This document shows, one piece after another, positions 34,601-43,468 of a stretch of DNA of 64,000 bases (its first letter is position 1; every line of letters starts with the position of its first letter). A program made the translations under genes and the position numbers. The notes below the pieces were generated by a model that did no database searches, had not been told where the DNA came from, and was given only the letters and a program-made list of their open reading frames with translations. Origin of the DNA: Aeromicrobium sp. Leaf350 (GTDB lineage: Bacteria > Actinomycetota > Actinomycetes > Propionibacteriales > Nocardioidaceae); NCBI RefSeq assembly GCF_916858655.1, contig NZ_CAKASL010000001.1, positions 744,001-808,000 on the forward strand, written 5' to 3'.

Positions 34601-35811
34601 TGGTTCGTTCCGAGCAGCAGCCACTCCAGATCGCCCTTCCCGGTACTCGCGGTCGGGACCACGGTACGGGAGAGCTCGGACTTGCCCGAGGCGCGGGGGA
34701 CGAGGTTCGGGTCGGTGCAGCCGAGGTCGGTGCGGAAGATCTCCTGGCCGAGCGCGTCGAGGTCACCGACGTCGGACGGCAGGCGGATGTCGCGGTAGCC
34801 GTTCTCGGGCCCCTGGCAGAGCGAGAAGCCGCCCGGGAGGCCCGCCGGCAGACCGAGGATGTTGCCGAACGCGGCGTTGTAGCTGCCGTCCGCGTTGGGC
34901 ACCGCCACGGAGTACGCGCCCTGGATCAGGTACGGGTACAGCAGGAACAGCGACTGCAGGCCCGCGACGTTCTCGTCGAGGACGCGCACCGGACCCTGCA
35001 GGTTGGCGAGCACGGCGCTCAGGTCGGCGGAGTTCTCGCTGACGACCGCGTTGATGGTCTGGGCCGCGCCCGAGCCGTCGTCGATCAGCCGGCGCAGGTC
35101 GCCGTCGGACGAGACGAGGGTGTCGGTGAACAGCGCCAGGTCGCTGGCGAAGGACTGGATCTCGCTGCCCTTGTCGATCTGGGTCTGCAGCACCGTGCTG
35201 GAGGAGTTGATCAGGCTGCGCGTGACGTCGAGGTTGTCCTGCGCCTGCTGCACGAGGTTCGACGTCGAGTCGAGGATCTCGGCGAGCGCCGGACCGGCGC
35301 CGTCGAAGGCCGTGCCGAGCTCGGTGACCACGGTGTTGAGGTCGTCGGTCGGCACGGAGCCGACGAAGGCGTTGAGGTTCGTCAGCAGCGTGCGCGTGTC
35401 GATCGGCACCTGGGTGTCCTGGATGCCGATCTTGGAGCCCGCCTTCAGGTACGGCCCCCCCGAGCCCTGCGGTCGCAGGTCGAGGTACTGCTCGCCGATC
35501 GCCGACTTGTTGGCCACGACGGCCTGGGCGTCGGCCGAGATGCGCGGCGCCGACTTCTCGATGTCGAGGGTCGCCCGGACACCGCTGCTCGTGAAGGTCA
35601 GCTTGTCGACCTTGCCCACGGCGATGCCTCGGTAGGTGACCTCGGCGCCGGCGAAGATGCCGCCGGACTCGGTGAGCTCGACCGTGACGGGGAACGTCCG
35701 GTCGACGAAGAGGCGGTCGATCTGCGCGTACCGCGCCCCGACGAAGCTCGTGCCGAGCACCGTCACGATGACGAACAGGATGAGCTGGATCTTGGTCAGT
35801 CGGCTGATCAT
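34597..35811 (-). CDS. mceF: MCE family protein, MceF position
   Basis: 404 residues. N-terminal TM anchor (IQLILFVIVTVLGTSFVGA) followed by a MlaD/MCE beta-barrel domain (FPVTVELTESGGIFAGAEVT, YRGIAVGKV) at about 40-120 and a long helical region to about residue 300. Sixth MCE protein of the operon; Mce heteromers form a tunnel carrying lipids or sterols across the envelope. The start overlaps the MceE stop by one base. No lipobox. Confidence 0.88.
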   Translation of the reverse strand: MISRLTKIQLILFVIVTVLGTSFVGARYAQIDRLFVDRTFPVTVELTESGGIFAGAEVTYRGIAVGKVDKLTFTSSGVRATLDIEKSAPRISADAQAVVANKSAIGEQYLDLRPQGSGGPYLKAGSKIGIQDTQVPIDTRTLLTNLNAFVGSVPTDDLNTVVTELGTAFDGAGPALAEILDSTSNLVQQAQDNLDVTRSLINSSSTVLQTQIDKGSEIQSFASDLALFTDTLVSSDGDLRRLIDDGSGAAQTINAVVSENSADLSAVLANLQGPVRVLDENVAGLQSLFLLYPYLIQGAYSVAVPNADGSYNAAFGNILGLPAGLPGGFSLCQGPENGYRDIRLPSDVGDLDALGQEIFRTDLGCTDPNLVPRASGKSELSRTVVPTASTGKGDLEWLLLGTNQ

Positions 35812-37181
35812 CAGGATGCCTTCCCGTCGAGCAGCAGCATGGCCAGGTCGGAGTCGCCCGCCGTGGTGGGGGCGACCGTGGTGCGGCAGAGCAGACCGGG
35901 CAGGAGGCAGGTCGGCGCGGATCCTCCACCGGTGGTGCCCGGCGTGGGCGTGCCGGTTCCCGGGGTCGGGGTGGCACCGGGCGTGGCGGCCGGGGCCGGC
36001 GCCGCGCCTCCACCGCTGAGCATCTGCACGAGGTCCGTGAGCTGCTCCTGGCCGTCGACGGGGGTGGTCGACGCCTGCGTCTCGCCCGTGACCGGGGTGC
36101 CGCTCGTCGGGATGAGGGCCCGGAAGAGGTTGACGAGGCTCTCCGCGTCGAGGTTGACGTTGACGTTGAGGTTCAGGTAGTCACCGCCACATCCCGCCGG
36201 CGTCTCCGCGAGCGGCACGTTGTCGGCCGGGCGCGGGCAGTACTGCTGCGCCGCGGCCAGCGTGCCGCCGACCGCGCTGTTCGGGAACGGGAAGGTCACG
36301 AAGGTGCTGAAGTTCTCGACGATGTCCTGACCAGCCACGGCGAGGTTCGACAGCAGAGGCTGCAGGGCCTGCAGGTTGGCGACGGTGTCCTCGCGGGAGG
36401 CCTGGACGACGCCGGTCGCAGTGTCGCCGAGGTTCTTGAGCGCGGTCGTGAGGGTCACCAGGTCGTCACGCTGCTGGTCGAGCACCGTGAAGGCCTCGGG
36501 CAGGTTGTCGAGCGCCGACTCGATCGCGTCACGCTGGCCGTTGGCCGTGATGGCGAGGTTGTTGACCTTCTCGAGCGAGCTCAGCAGGGCGTCCTTGTTC
36601 TGGTCGATCTGGTCGAGGAACACGGTCGTGTTGTCGAGCAGGGCCTTGATGTCGGCCTCGTTGCCCGTGGTGGCCTTGTTGAGCTCGGTCACGATCGTGT
36701 TGACCTTGTCGAGGCCGCCGTTGTTGAACAGCAGCGACGCCGCACCGAGCACCTCCTCGACCTCCGGGTTGCGGCCCGACTGCTCGAGCGTGATCTCGTC
36801 GCCGTTGGCCAGGGTGCCGGTGCCCCCGGTGACCGGAGCGGCCAGCGAGACGAACTTCTCGCCCAGCAGGCTGCTCTGGCGGATCGTCGCCTCGGCGTTG
36901 GCCGGCAGCTTGACGTCGCCGTTGAGCTCGACGACCACCACGGCGGTCCAGCCCTCGAGCTCGACGGACTTGACGCGACCGACGGCGATGTCGTCGACCC
37001 GCACCGCGCTCTGCGGCACGAGGTCCAGGACGTCGCGGAACTCGATCGTGACCTCATAGGGGTTGTCGCCGACGTCGGCGCCGCCGGGCAGCGGCACGTC
37101 GGTGGCGCTGAACGAGCAGCCGGACGCCACGAGGGCGACCACGAGGCCGGCGAGCAGGTGACGCAGGTTCGGGCGCTTCAC
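35811..37181 (-). CDS. mceE: MCE family lipoprotein, MceE/LprN position
   Basis: 456 residues. The signal peptide ends in a lipobox (LVVALVASGCSF, Cys at residue 22), as in the lipoprotein MceE/LprN subunits. MCE domain at about 40-120 (YEVTIEFRDVLDLVPQSAVR, GEKFVSLAAPVTG), helical segment to about 300, then a Cys-containing region and a Pro/Thr/Gly-rich linker (TPTPGTGTPTPGTTGGG) before a final short CLLPGLLC module. Overlaps MceD by four bases. Confidence 0.88.
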   Translation of the reverse strand: MKRPNLRHLLAGLVVALVASGCSFSATDVPLPGGADVGDNPYEVTIEFRDVLDLVPQSAVRVDDIAVGRVKSVELEGWTAVVVVELNGDVKLPANAEATIRQSSLLGEKFVSLAAPVTGGTGTLANGDEITLEQSGRNPEVEEVLGAASLLFNNGGLDKVNTIVTELNKATTGNEADIKALLDNTTVFLDQIDQNKDALLSSLEKVNNLAITANGQRDAIESALDNLPEAFTVLDQQRDDLVTLTTALKNLGDTATGVVQASREDTVANLQALQPLLSNLAVAGQDIVENFSTFVTFPFPNSAVGGTLAAAQQYCPRPADNVPLAETPAGCGGDYLNLNVNVNLDAESLVNLFRALIPTSGTPVTGETQASTTPVDGQEQLTDLVQMLSGGGAAPAPAATPGATPTPGTGTPTPGTTGGGSAPTCLLPGLLCRTTVAPTTAGDSDLAMLLLDGKAS

Positions 37182-38410
37182 TGCTGGGCTCCCGTCAGGC
37201 TCTGGACAAGGCTCGCCAGGTCGAGCGCCGGCGCCCCGGCGGCCGCCGGGTCGGTGGCGGCGGGGTCGAGCGGCAGCATGGGCACGTCGGTGGTGGGCGC
37301 CAGCGGCGTGCCGCCGAAGATCGGGTCGAGGATGCCGGTCACGAGCTGGCAGACGCTGCCCGGCGTGTCGGGGCTCTGCGACAGGAGCGAGCAGATGGCT
37401 CGCGCCGGACCGCCCGGACCCGTCAGCAGGTTGAGCACCGTGCCCGGCAGGTCGGCGTGGGTGTCGAGCGTGCCGTAGATCGGGTTGTACGCCAGAGTCA
37501 CGTTCGACAGCACCGTCGGAGCGGTGACGGCGAAGTCGCCGAGCTCGGTCTCACGAGCCGCCAGCACCTCGGTCAGCGACTTGAGGTTCGTGACGTTGTT
37601 GCGCAGCGACGTGCGGTTCTCGCTGACGAGCGACTCGACACTGGTGAGCGCCGTGCTCAGCGTGGAGAGCGTCGCGGCCAGGTCGTCGCGCTCGGCCTCC
37701 AGGACGTCGGCCACCGCTGCGGTGTTGTCGTTGAACGCGCGCACCGTGGCGTCGTTCTCCTCCAGCATCGACACGAAGTCCTCGACCTGGCGCACCCCGG
37801 CGAAGAGCTCGTCGGAGTTGTCGCTCAGCGTCGTCGTGAACTGTCCGAAGTTCTTGAGGGTCTCGTTGAGCTGCGCGCCCTGGCCCTCGAGCTGATCGGC
37901 CGTGTTCGTCACCAGGTCGCTCAGGGCGCCGTCGGCGTTGGCGCCGTCCGGGCCGAGGGCGATCGAGAGGTCGTCGATCGACTCGTAGATCTGGTCGAGC
38001 TCGACCGGGACCGCCGTGCGGTCGGTGTCGAGGTGGGCGTTGTCAGCGACGGTCTGGCCGCCGCTGTAGGCCGGGGCCAGCTGCACGAAGCGGTCGCCCA
38101 CGATGGCGGGCGAGACGATGACGGCCTTGACGTCGGCGGGCAGCTTGACGTCGGTGTCGTACTCGATCGTGGCGCGGATGAACTCGCCCTTCGGCTCGAG
38201 CTCGGTGACGGTGCCGACCGGCACACCGAGCACGCGGACCTCCGAGCCGACGTACAGGGAGGTCGTCTGCGTGAAGTCGGCCGTGATGGTGCGGGCGTCG
38301 CTGCCGCGGTTGAACACCAGCACGACGGCGGCGAACAGGGCCACGACGACGAAGATCGCGAGGACCTTGCTGGCGCCGGCGAGGCGCTGGGCGAAGGAGA
38401 TCGAGCTCAT
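37178..38410 (-). CDS. mceD: MCE family protein, MceD position
   Basis: 410 residues. TM anchor near residues 13-33 (KVLAIFVVVALFAAVVLVF), MCE domain with TTSLYVGSEVRVLGVPVGTV and PAIVGDRFVQLAPAYSGG, then a helical region with heptad-like repeats to about 290, and an Ala/Pro/Asp-rich C-terminus containing two Cys (AICSLLSQ, SVCQLVTG). Coupled by four-base overlaps to both neighbours. Confidence 0.88.
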   Translation of the reverse strand: MSSISFAQRLAGASKVLAIFVVVALFAAVVLVFNRGSDARTITADFTQTTSLYVGSEVRVLGVPVGTVTELEPKGEFIRATIEYDTDVKLPADVKAVIVSPAIVGDRFVQLAPAYSGGQTVADNAHLDTDRTAVPVELDQIYESIDDLSIALGPDGANADGALSDLVTNTADQLEGQGAQLNETLKNFGQFTTTLSDNSDELFAGVRQVEDFVSMLEENDATVRAFNDNTAAVADVLEAERDDLAATLSTLSTALTSVESLVSENRTSLRNNVTNLKSLTEVLAARETELGDFAVTAPTVLSNVTLAYNPIYGTLDTHADLPGTVLNLLTGPGGPARAICSLLSQSPDTPGSVCQLVTGILDPIFGGTPLAPTTDVPMLPLDPAATDPAAAGAPALDLASLVQSLTGAQQ

Positions 38411-39390
38411 GGGGTGCCTCCCACCGACGGGAGCGTCAGGTCTGTGCCGATGCCGAGGAAGTTGTCGAACCAGGGTCCGGTGCCGAGCGCCTCGGAGAAC
38501 AGGCGCAGGAACGTGGGCGAGACCCGCAGCAGCTCGTCGAGCGACGCCTCGTTGCGCACGAGCGTGTCGGTGACGGACTGCAGCTGGTCGAGCGCCGGCT
38601 TCAGGTCGGCCCGCGTCGAGTCGACCAGCGCCGTCAGCTCCGTGGAGATCTCCTGGGTCGAGACCAGGAGCGTGTGGATCGCGTCGCGGCGCTGCACGAC
38701 GGCGTCGAACAGCGTCGAGGCGTCCGTGAACAGCTGGTCGATCTCGGCGTTGCGGGACGCGAGCGTGCCGGAGACGGTGTCGAGGCCGGTCAGCAGGTCG
38801 TTGATCTGCTGGTCGCGGGCCGCGAGGTTGGCCGACAGGTCGGACAGCCCGACGATCGCGTCGCCGAACTCGGTGACCGAACCGGCCGCGATGTCACCGA
38901 CCGTGGTCAGGGCCGTGGCGAGCTGCTCGGTGTCGATCGCCCCGGTGGTGGTGGCGAGGTCGGAGAAGGCCTGGACGACGTCGTACGGCGCCTTGGTGCG
39001 CGACAGCGGGATGGTCGCGTTCTCCTTCATGTCGCCCTTGCCCTCGGGCGTGAGCGCCAGGTAGCTGGCGCCGAGCAACGTGCGGATGCGGATCGCAGCT
39101 CCGGTGTCGGGGCCGAAGCTCGACCCGCCGGTGATGCGGAAGCTCACGACGACCTTGTCGCCCGCGAGCTCGATGTCGTCGACCTTGCCGACGCGCACGC
39201 CCGCGATGCGGACCTCGTCGCCGGGCCGCAGGCCGCCGATCTCGGAGAACTCGGCCTTGTAGGTGTCGCCGCCGCCGATGATCGGCAGCCGGTCGGCGCG
39301 GAAGGCACCGATCAGCATGAGGGCGATCACGGCGAAGCCCACGATCCCGATGATCGTGTGGTTGCGTTCACGGAACGGCTTCATGCTCAC
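38407..39390 (-). CDS. mceC: MCE family protein, MceC position
   Basis: 327 residues from a GTG whose GTGA overlaps the MceB stop (ATG two codons later is possible). TM anchor (HTIIGIVGFAVIALMLIGAF), MCE domain with FSEIGGLRPGDEVRIAGVRV, then a helical region rich in Thr/Ser/Asp. The shortest of the six MCE subunits, lacking the long disordered tail often present in MceC. Confidence 0.88.
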   Translation of the reverse strand: MSMKPFRERNHTIIGIVGFAVIALMLIGAFRADRLPIIGGGDTYKAEFSEIGGLRPGDEVRIAGVRVGKVDDIELAGDKVVVSFRITGGSSFGPDTGAAIRIRTLLGASYLALTPEGKGDMKENATIPLSRTKAPYDVVQAFSDLATTTGAIDTEQLATALTTVGDIAAGSVTEFGDAIVGLSDLSANLAARDQQINDLLTGLDTVSGTLASRNAEIDQLFTDASTLFDAVVQRRDAIHTLLVSTQEISTELTALVDSTRADLKPALDQLQSVTDTLVRNEASLDELLRVSPTFLRLFSEALGTGPWFDNFLGIGTDLTLPSVGGTP

Positions 39391-40433
39391 TCACCCCCCG
39401 GAACGGCTTCGCGCTGACAGCGCGGGCCACCGATGTCGGGCAGGTCGAGCGAGGTGCCCACGATGGTGAGGTTCAGGCCGCAGACGAAGAAGTTGAACTG
39501 GCTTCCCGCAGAAGCCGCGTTGCTGAGCTTCTTCATCTTGATCGGCGTGATCTGGAGCTGCCGCTCGATCTCGCCGAGGTTGTCGCCGGCGGTCAAGGTG
39601 CTCGTCAGGTCCTTGAGGGCCGTGACGTCGGCGGCCAGGGCGGGTGCGCCCTCGTCGAGGAACTTCGAGGTCTCGTCGGCCAGCAGCGAGATGGAGTCGA
39701 TGGAGCCGAGGATCGCCTCGCGGTCGCCGTTGAGCCCCGACACGAACTGCTGCAGCGTGACGATCGTCTGGTCGAGCTGGGCGTCGCGGTCGGCCACGAT
39801 GTCCAGCGTCGTCGAGAGGTTGGTGATGACGTCCCCGATCAGCTGGTCACGGTCGGCCAGGGTGTTGGTGAGGGAGGCCGTGGTCGACAGCAGGCTCTGC
39901 ACGCTGCCCGACTCCCCCTGGAGCACCTGGATGATCTCGAAGGCGAACTGGTTCGTGTCGTCGGGCGAGAGCGCCTCGAAGACCGGCTTGAAGCCGTTGA
40001 GCAGCACGTTCAGGTCGAGCGCGTCGGTGGTCTGCGAGTCCGGGATGGTCGATCCGGGCTTGAGCACCGCCGTGCTGCCGCTGGGGTCCTGCGACAGCGC
40101 GAGGTAGCGCTGCCCCACAAGGTTGCGGAACTTCAGCGTGGCCTGGGTGTTCTGGGTCAGCGGACGGTCGGCGTCGACGCCGAACGTCACGATCGCCTTG
40201 TCGCGGTCGTAGACCTCGACGCTGGTGACCTTGCCGACCGAGACGCCCGCGATGCGCACGTCGTCGCCCTTCGAGACGCCGGTGACGTCGGTGAAGACCG
40301 CCTTGTACTCGTGGTCGTCGCGGAAAAGGCCGTTGGCCAGGATCGACATCAGCAGGTACGTGACGATCCCGGTGAAGGCCAGGAACAGCCCCACCTTGAT
40401 GAGCGCGGAGAACGCCTCCCGATCGAGCCTCAT
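39387..40433 (-). CDS. mceB: MCE family protein, MceB position
   Basis: 348 residues from the ATG 40431-40433, overlapping the MceA stop as ATGA. TM anchor (IKVGLFLAFTGIVTYLLMSI), MCE domain with FTDVTGVSKGDDVRIAGVSV and FRNLVGQRYLALSQDPSG, helical region, then a C-terminal FNFFVCGLNLTIVGTSLDL with a conserved-looking Cys and a final PRCQREAVPGGE, typical for MceB. Confidence 0.88.
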   Translation of the reverse strand: MRLDREAFSALIKVGLFLAFTGIVTYLLMSILANGLFRDDHEYKAVFTDVTGVSKGDDVRIAGVSVGKVTSVEVYDRDKAIVTFGVDADRPLTQNTQATLKFRNLVGQRYLALSQDPSGSTAVLKPGSTIPDSQTTDALDLNVLLNGFKPVFEALSPDDTNQFAFEIIQVLQGESGSVQSLLSTTASLTNTLADRDQLIGDVITNLSTTLDIVADRDAQLDQTIVTLQQFVSGLNGDREAILGSIDSISLLADETSKFLDEGAPALAADVTALKDLTSTLTAGDNLGEIERQLQITPIKMKKLSNAASAGSQFNFFVCGLNLTIVGTSLDLPDIGGPRCQREAVPGGE

Positions 40434-41842
40434 CGAACTGCCACCTCCGACCCTTCGTAGACGGGGCCGAGGAGCAGCGGAGCCAGGTCCGAGCTGGAGG
40501 ACGGGTCGAGCCCGACGCTGTTGGTCACGAGCATGTCGAGCGTGTTCCACTCCGAGGTGACGGCAGTGCGGTTGAAGCTGCCGGCGGGACCTCCGCCGGC
40601 GCTGGGGGCGTTGAAGAACTTGCCGTGCGCACTCTTGACTCCGACGAGCTGGTAGAGCTCGCCAGCCCTCGGCGGCCCGGGGTAGACCGTCGGCGAGGAA
40701 CCGTCGGGGTACGTCAGCTGCTCGCCGGGCCCCAGCGCGGCGGCCTCGTCGAGCCTCAGGCAGGTCGGGGCGACCAGGCTGGCGTTGCTGGCCGAGTTGA
40801 GTTCGTCGTAGTTGATAGCTGCGTTCTCGTCGAGCGTGTACGGACCCGGCATGCCGCCCTTCGTGTCACCCAGGACGAGCGGGTTGATGATCTCGAGGTT
40901 GATGTGCACCGCGTTGTCACGCAGCACGCTGTCGAACCGCGGGATCGCGACGTCGAGCGCGTTGAAGAAGCACGGGAACGTCACCGAGTAGCGACCCGCC
41001 TGGTAAAGCCCGCGGCGACCGTTCGCGTTGAGGTCGACCAGGTCCTGGCCGCTCGTCGCGAAGAAGGTCGTGAGCGTGTTCGCCAGGGTCGTCGTGCTGG
41101 CGAGGAACGCCGACAGCTGGGCGTCCTTCTCGACGATCGTGTTGCCGGTGACGACGGAGTTCTCGAGCACGCGAGCGAGGTCGGGCAGCGCGGCGGCGTA
41201 CACGTCGGAGACCTCGCCGAGCGCGACCAGGTCGTCGACGGCCTGCGGGATCTCCGGGTTGATCTCGGTCAGGTAGGAGTTGAGCTGCACGAGGGTGTCG
41301 CCCAGCTGCTCGCCCCGACCCTCGAGCGCGGTCGAGACCGCGGTCAGGGTGGTCGAGAGCTCGGCGGGCTCGACGGCCTCCAGGAGTCCGTACAGGTTGT
41401 TGAGGACGTCCTCGAGCTCGATCGGCACGTCGGCCTTGGTGATGGTGTCGCCGGCCTTGAGCGACCGGCCGCCGTCGTTCTCCGGCGGGATCAGGGCGAC
41501 GTACTTCTCGCCGAACAGCGTCTTGGGCAGGATCTGCGCCGTGACGCCCGCGGGCACCTGGTCGATCAGGTCAGGGTTCATGCCGAGGGTCAGGATGACG
41601 CCCGTGTCGGTGACCTCCTGGCCCGTGACCTCGCCGACGATCATGCCGCGCAGCTTGACGTCGGCGTTCTGCGGCAGCTGGGAGCCGGCCTTCGACGTCT
41701 CGAGCGTGACGTCGTCGGTGTCGACGAACGTCTTGTTGAAGAAGGCGAACGTGAGCCACAGGAAGAACAGCATCAGGGCCAGGAAGCCGATGCCGAGGAC
41801 CTTGGTGACCGAGGGCCGGTCGAGAGTCGAGGTGCGAGCCAC
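40430..41842 (-). CDS. mceA: MCE family protein, MceA position
   Basis: 470 residues from a GTG. TM anchor (VLGIGFLALMLFFLWLTFAF), MCE domain with LPQNADVKLRGMIVGEVTGQ and PKTLFGEKYVALIPPENDGG, helical tunnel region (VLNNLYGLLEAVEPAELSTT), and the large MceA C-terminal domain with YSVTFPCFFNALD and VAPTCLRLDEAAAL. First of the six MCE subunits, four bases after YrbEB. Confidence 0.9.
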   Translation of the reverse strand: MARTSTLDRPSVTKVLGIGFLALMLFFLWLTFAFFNKTFVDTDDVTLETSKAGSQLPQNADVKLRGMIVGEVTGQEVTDTGVILTLGMNPDLIDQVPAGVTAQILPKTLFGEKYVALIPPENDGGRSLKAGDTITKADVPIELEDVLNNLYGLLEAVEPAELSTTLTAVSTALEGRGEQLGDTLVQLNSYLTEINPEIPQAVDDLVALGEVSDVYAAALPDLARVLENSVVTGNTIVEKDAQLSAFLASTTTLANTLTTFFATSGQDLVDLNANGRRGLYQAGRYSVTFPCFFNALDVAIPRFDSVLRDNAVHINLEIINPLVLGDTKGGMPGPYTLDENAAINYDELNSASNASLVAPTCLRLDEAAALGPGEQLTYPDGSSPTVYPGPPRAGELYQLVGVKSAHGKFFNAPSAGGGPAGSFNRTAVTSEWNTLDMLVTNSVGLDPSSSSDLAPLLLGPVYEGSEVAVR

Positions 41843-41846
41843 GTCG

Positions 41847-42692
41847 TCACCCTGCCAATCTGACGGTCACGGTCGTGCCCCAGATGGCCATCGAGGCCAG
41901 CAGGTCGACGACGTTGACGGCGACGATCGAGGTGCGCACGGCCAGGCCCACGGCCACGCCGACCCCGGCAGGTCCGCCGGAGGCGTAGTAGCCGTAGTAG
42001 CAGTGGATCAGGATGACCACGACGGCGAAGATCAGGACCTTCGCGAACGACCACAGCACGTCACCCGGTGGCAGGAACGTGTTGAAGTAGTGGTCGTACG
42101 TGCCCGTGCTCTGCCCGTAGATCTGGGTCACGGTGAGCCTGGTCGCGAAGTAGGACGACAGCAGGCCGACCATGTAGAGCGGCACGACGGCGATGAGGCC
42201 GGCGATGACGCGGGTCGTGACCAGGTAGGGCAGCGACGGCACGGCCATGACCTCGAGCGCGTCGACCTCCTCGGAGATCCGCATGGCGCCCAGCTGTGCC
42301 GTGAAGCCGCAGCCGACCGTGGCCGCGAGCGCGATGCCCGCCACGATCGGGGCGATCTCACGAGTGTTGAAGTAGGCCGAGACGAAGCCCGAGAGCGCCG
42401 AGGTGCCGAGCTGGTCGAGGGCCGCGTAGCCCTGGATGCCGACCTCGGTGCCCGTGAAGAAGCACATCGCGGTGATGACGCCGACCGTGCCGCCGACGAG
42501 GGCGAGCGAGCCGGAGCCGAAGGTGACCTCGGCGAGCAGCCGGAAGATCTCCTTGGAGTAGTTCTTGATGGCCCGCGGGACGTTCGCGATGACGCGCACG
42601 TAGAACGCCATCTGACGACCCATGTCGTCCAGGGCGTTCGTCGGCTTGGAGGCCAGGTGCGAGACGCGTGAGCCGATGGTCTTGTTCGCCAT
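41847..42692 (-). CDS. yrbEB: YrbE/MlaE permease, second subunit (YrbEB)
   Basis: 281 residues from the ATG 42690-42692 (TGATG overlap with YrbEA). About five TM segments. The MlaE-family segment is GFTAQLGAMRISEEVDALEV followed by MAVPSLPYLVTTRVIAG, the coupling-helix region that contacts the ATPase. With YrbEA it forms the inner-membrane permease of the Mce ABC importer. Confidence 0.92.
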   Translation of the reverse strand: MANKTIGSRVSHLASKPTNALDDMGRQMAFYVRVIANVPRAIKNYSKEIFRLLAEVTFGSGSLALVGGTVGVITAMCFFTGTEVGIQGYAALDQLGTSALSGFVSAYFNTREIAPIVAGIALAATVGCGFTAQLGAMRISEEVDALEVMAVPSLPYLVTTRVIAGLIAVVPLYMVGLLSSYFATRLTVTQIYGQSTGTYDHYFNTFLPPGDVLWSFAKVLIFAVVVILIHCYYGYYASGGPAGVGVAVGLAVRTSIVAVNVVDLLASMAIWGTTVTVRLAG

Positions 42693-43468
42693 CACAACCC
42701 CTTCGGCGGGACGAGCTGCAGGTACAGCGCGGAGATGACGAAGTTGACCACGAACAGCAGGGTGAAGGTGATGACCACGGCCTCGTTGACCGCGTCACCG
42801 ACGCCCTTGGGTCCGCCCTTGGCGTTCATGCCCTTGTACGAGGCGACGATCGCGGCCAGGAAGCCGAACACGACGGCCTTGACCATGCCTTGGTAGATGT
42901 CGGGTAGCTGCGCCAACGCCGTGAAGGACGAGACGTAGGCACCTGGTGTGCCGTCCTGCAGGATCACGTTGAACACGTAGCCGCCGGCGACGCCCACGAG
43001 GCTGACGAGGCTGTTGAGCAGCAGGGCGATCAGCATGCAGGCGAGGACGCGCGGGACGACGAGGCGCTGGATCGGGTCGATGCCGAGCACCATCATCGCG
43101 TCGAGCTCCTCGCGGATCTTGCGCGAGCCGAAGTCGGCCGCGATGGCCGATCCGGCGGCGCCCGCGATCAGCAGCGCGGTGGCGATGGGTCCGGCCTCAC
43201 GGATGACGGCGAGGACCGCCGCCGAGCCCGTGAACGACTGGGCGCCGAACTGCTTGATGAGTCCGCCGACCTGCAGCGCGATGACGGCGCCGAAGGGGAT
43301 GGCGACGAGCGCGGTGGGCACGATCGTGACCCGGATGATGAACCATGCCTGCAGGATGAACTCCCGCATCTGGAACGGGCGGCGGAACAGGGCCACCACC
43401 ACGTCCAGCATGAACGCGAACAGACCTCCGGCGACGCGCGCCGGGCCTGCGACGGCCGAGAGGCTCAC
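42692..43468 (-). CDS. yrbEA: YrbE/MlaE permease, first subunit (YrbEA)
   Basis: 258 residues from a GTG at 43466-43468 whose GTGA overlaps the ATPase stop. MlaE signature AADFGSRKIREELDAMMVLG then IDPIQRLVVPRVLA. About five TM helices; the N-terminal RRPFQMREFILQAWFI is typical of YrbEA. Forms a heterodimeric permease with YrbEB. Confidence 0.92.
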   Translation of the reverse strand: MSLSAVAGPARVAGGLFAFMLDVVVALFRRPFQMREFILQAWFIIRVTIVPTALVAIPFGAVIALQVGGLIKQFGAQSFTGSAAVLAVIREAGPIATALLIAGAAGSAIAADFGSRKIREELDAMMVLGIDPIQRLVVPRVLACMLIALLLNSLVSLVGVAGGYVFNVILQDGTPGAYVSSFTALAQLPDIYQGMVKAVVFGFLAAIVASYKGMNAKGGPKGVGDAVNEAVVITFTLLFVVNFVISALYLQLVPPKGL

